From Hyphomicrobiales bacterium (GTDB taxonomy: Bacteria > Pseudomonadota > Alphaproteobacteria > Rhizobiales > Aestuariivirgaceae), in the NCBI GenBank assembly GCA_027030295.1, contig JALVFB010000030.1, positions 1 to 5,243 of the forward strand: a DNA stretch of 5,243 bases, given 5' to 3'. Of this stretch, positions 4,962 to 5,243 are shown piece after piece. Position 1 is the stretch's first letter. Each line of letters starts with the position of its first letter. The notes under the pieces are model-generated. The model worked only from the letters and a program-made list of their open reading frames with translations. It was not told where the DNA came from and did no database searches. The translations under genes and the position numbers were made by a program.

Positions 4962-5243
4962 TCAATCATCGTAATCGAGAAAAATGTTGCGGAAGCGCTT
5001 CGCTTCTTCGCGGCTGACGTGCCCGATCCTGTAAACGTCGGCACGGGTCATGAAATACATGTTCACCCAGCCGAAAACATTGCCCGCCACGGAGTGATCC
5101 AACTTCACATTGTCTATGGCGCTGATGGGGATCGTGTCTTCATCACGAACGAAAAATCTGCCGCGATGGAACGTGACGGCCCTGTCGCCTTTTCGATAGA
5201 TCGCCTTCGTGCGGTTGATGACCGCGAGCTTGTACCATGCGAG
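4962..5243 (-). CDS. C-terminal part of a small PH-domain-like (bPH2/YdbT-like) protein, partial
   Basis: An open frame enters from the right window edge and ends at TGA (4964-4962), giving the last 93 residues; the start lies outside. The sequence has an alternating, beta-strand-rich pattern. It includes NRTKAIYRKGDRAVTF, then IPISAIDNVKLDHSVAGNVFGW (a strand followed by the small glycine-containing turn typical of bacterial PH domains), and a final basic helix EEAKRFRNIFLD. This fits the bacterial PH domain found in YdbS/YdbT-type membrane-associated proteins, whose role is poorly known. No membrane segment is visible in this part; one could lie in the missing N-terminus. The family call rests on pattern alone. 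The gene converges with htpX and no terminator lies between them. Confidence 0.6.
   Translation of the reverse strand, partial: LAWYKLAVINRTKAIYRKGDRAVTFHRGRFFVRDEDTIPISAIDNVKLDHSVAGNVFGWVNMYFMTRADVYRIGHVSREEAKRFRNIFLDYDD

Noticed and set aside
4043..5017. Plus-strand open frame in another frame of htpX
   Set aside because: Arg/His/Ala-rich shadow of htpX that continues past its stop into the opposing gene.

Overview
The window looks like chromosomal DNA from a GC-rich alphaproteobacterium. The evidence is third-position GC bias in all genes, a cysteine-free 75-residue ribosomal protein L31 of the kind common in that class, and YcbB-type L,D-transpeptidase and HtpX sequences of matching character. 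The genus cannot be named from this sequence alone. No rRNA, tRNA, CRISPR array, prophage or defence system is visible.

Layout from left to right. Bases 1-34 hold a GC-rich hairpin repeat cut by the window edge. uppP (undecaprenyl-diphosphatase) lies at 149-955 on +, followed by a hairpin at 981-1009. A 124-bp inverted-repeat element (copy 1) occupies 1037-1160 and abuts the stop codon of rpmE (1161-1388, -). A 315-bp divergent control region (1389-1703) separates rpmE from a 700-residue secreted L,D-transpeptidase (1704-3806, +). A second copy of the element (copy 2, 3904-4024) lies in the opposite orientation and ends 16 bp before the start codon of htpX (4041-4958, +). The window closes with the C-terminal part of a minus-strand gene (4962-5243) that resembles a small bacterial PH-domain protein; its stop codon is 3 nt from that of htpX.

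Three of the genes serve the cell envelope. UppP regenerates the lipid carrier for peptidoglycan precursors. The L,D-transpeptidase makes 3-3 cross-links or attaches proteins to peptidoglycan. HtpX degrades damaged membrane proteins. rpmE is a translation gene. The alternating orientations suggest separate transcription units rather than one operon.

The most interesting content is non-coding. The two elements share about 88 % identity by hand alignment and have TACC...GGTA inverted ends. Each is flanked by its own 3-bp duplication (TTA for copy 1, TGA for copy 2), so they look like two independent insertions of a MITE-like, non-autonomous mobile element. Copy 1 carries a perfect 22-bp hairpin, and both copies carry G-quadruplex motifs. 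One insertion used the rpmE stop codon as its target. The other lies in the htpX leader between any upstream promoter and the ribosome binding site. The rpmE/transpeptidase divergent region also holds an attenuator-like pair of competing hairpins and a strong palindrome at the predicted transcription start.
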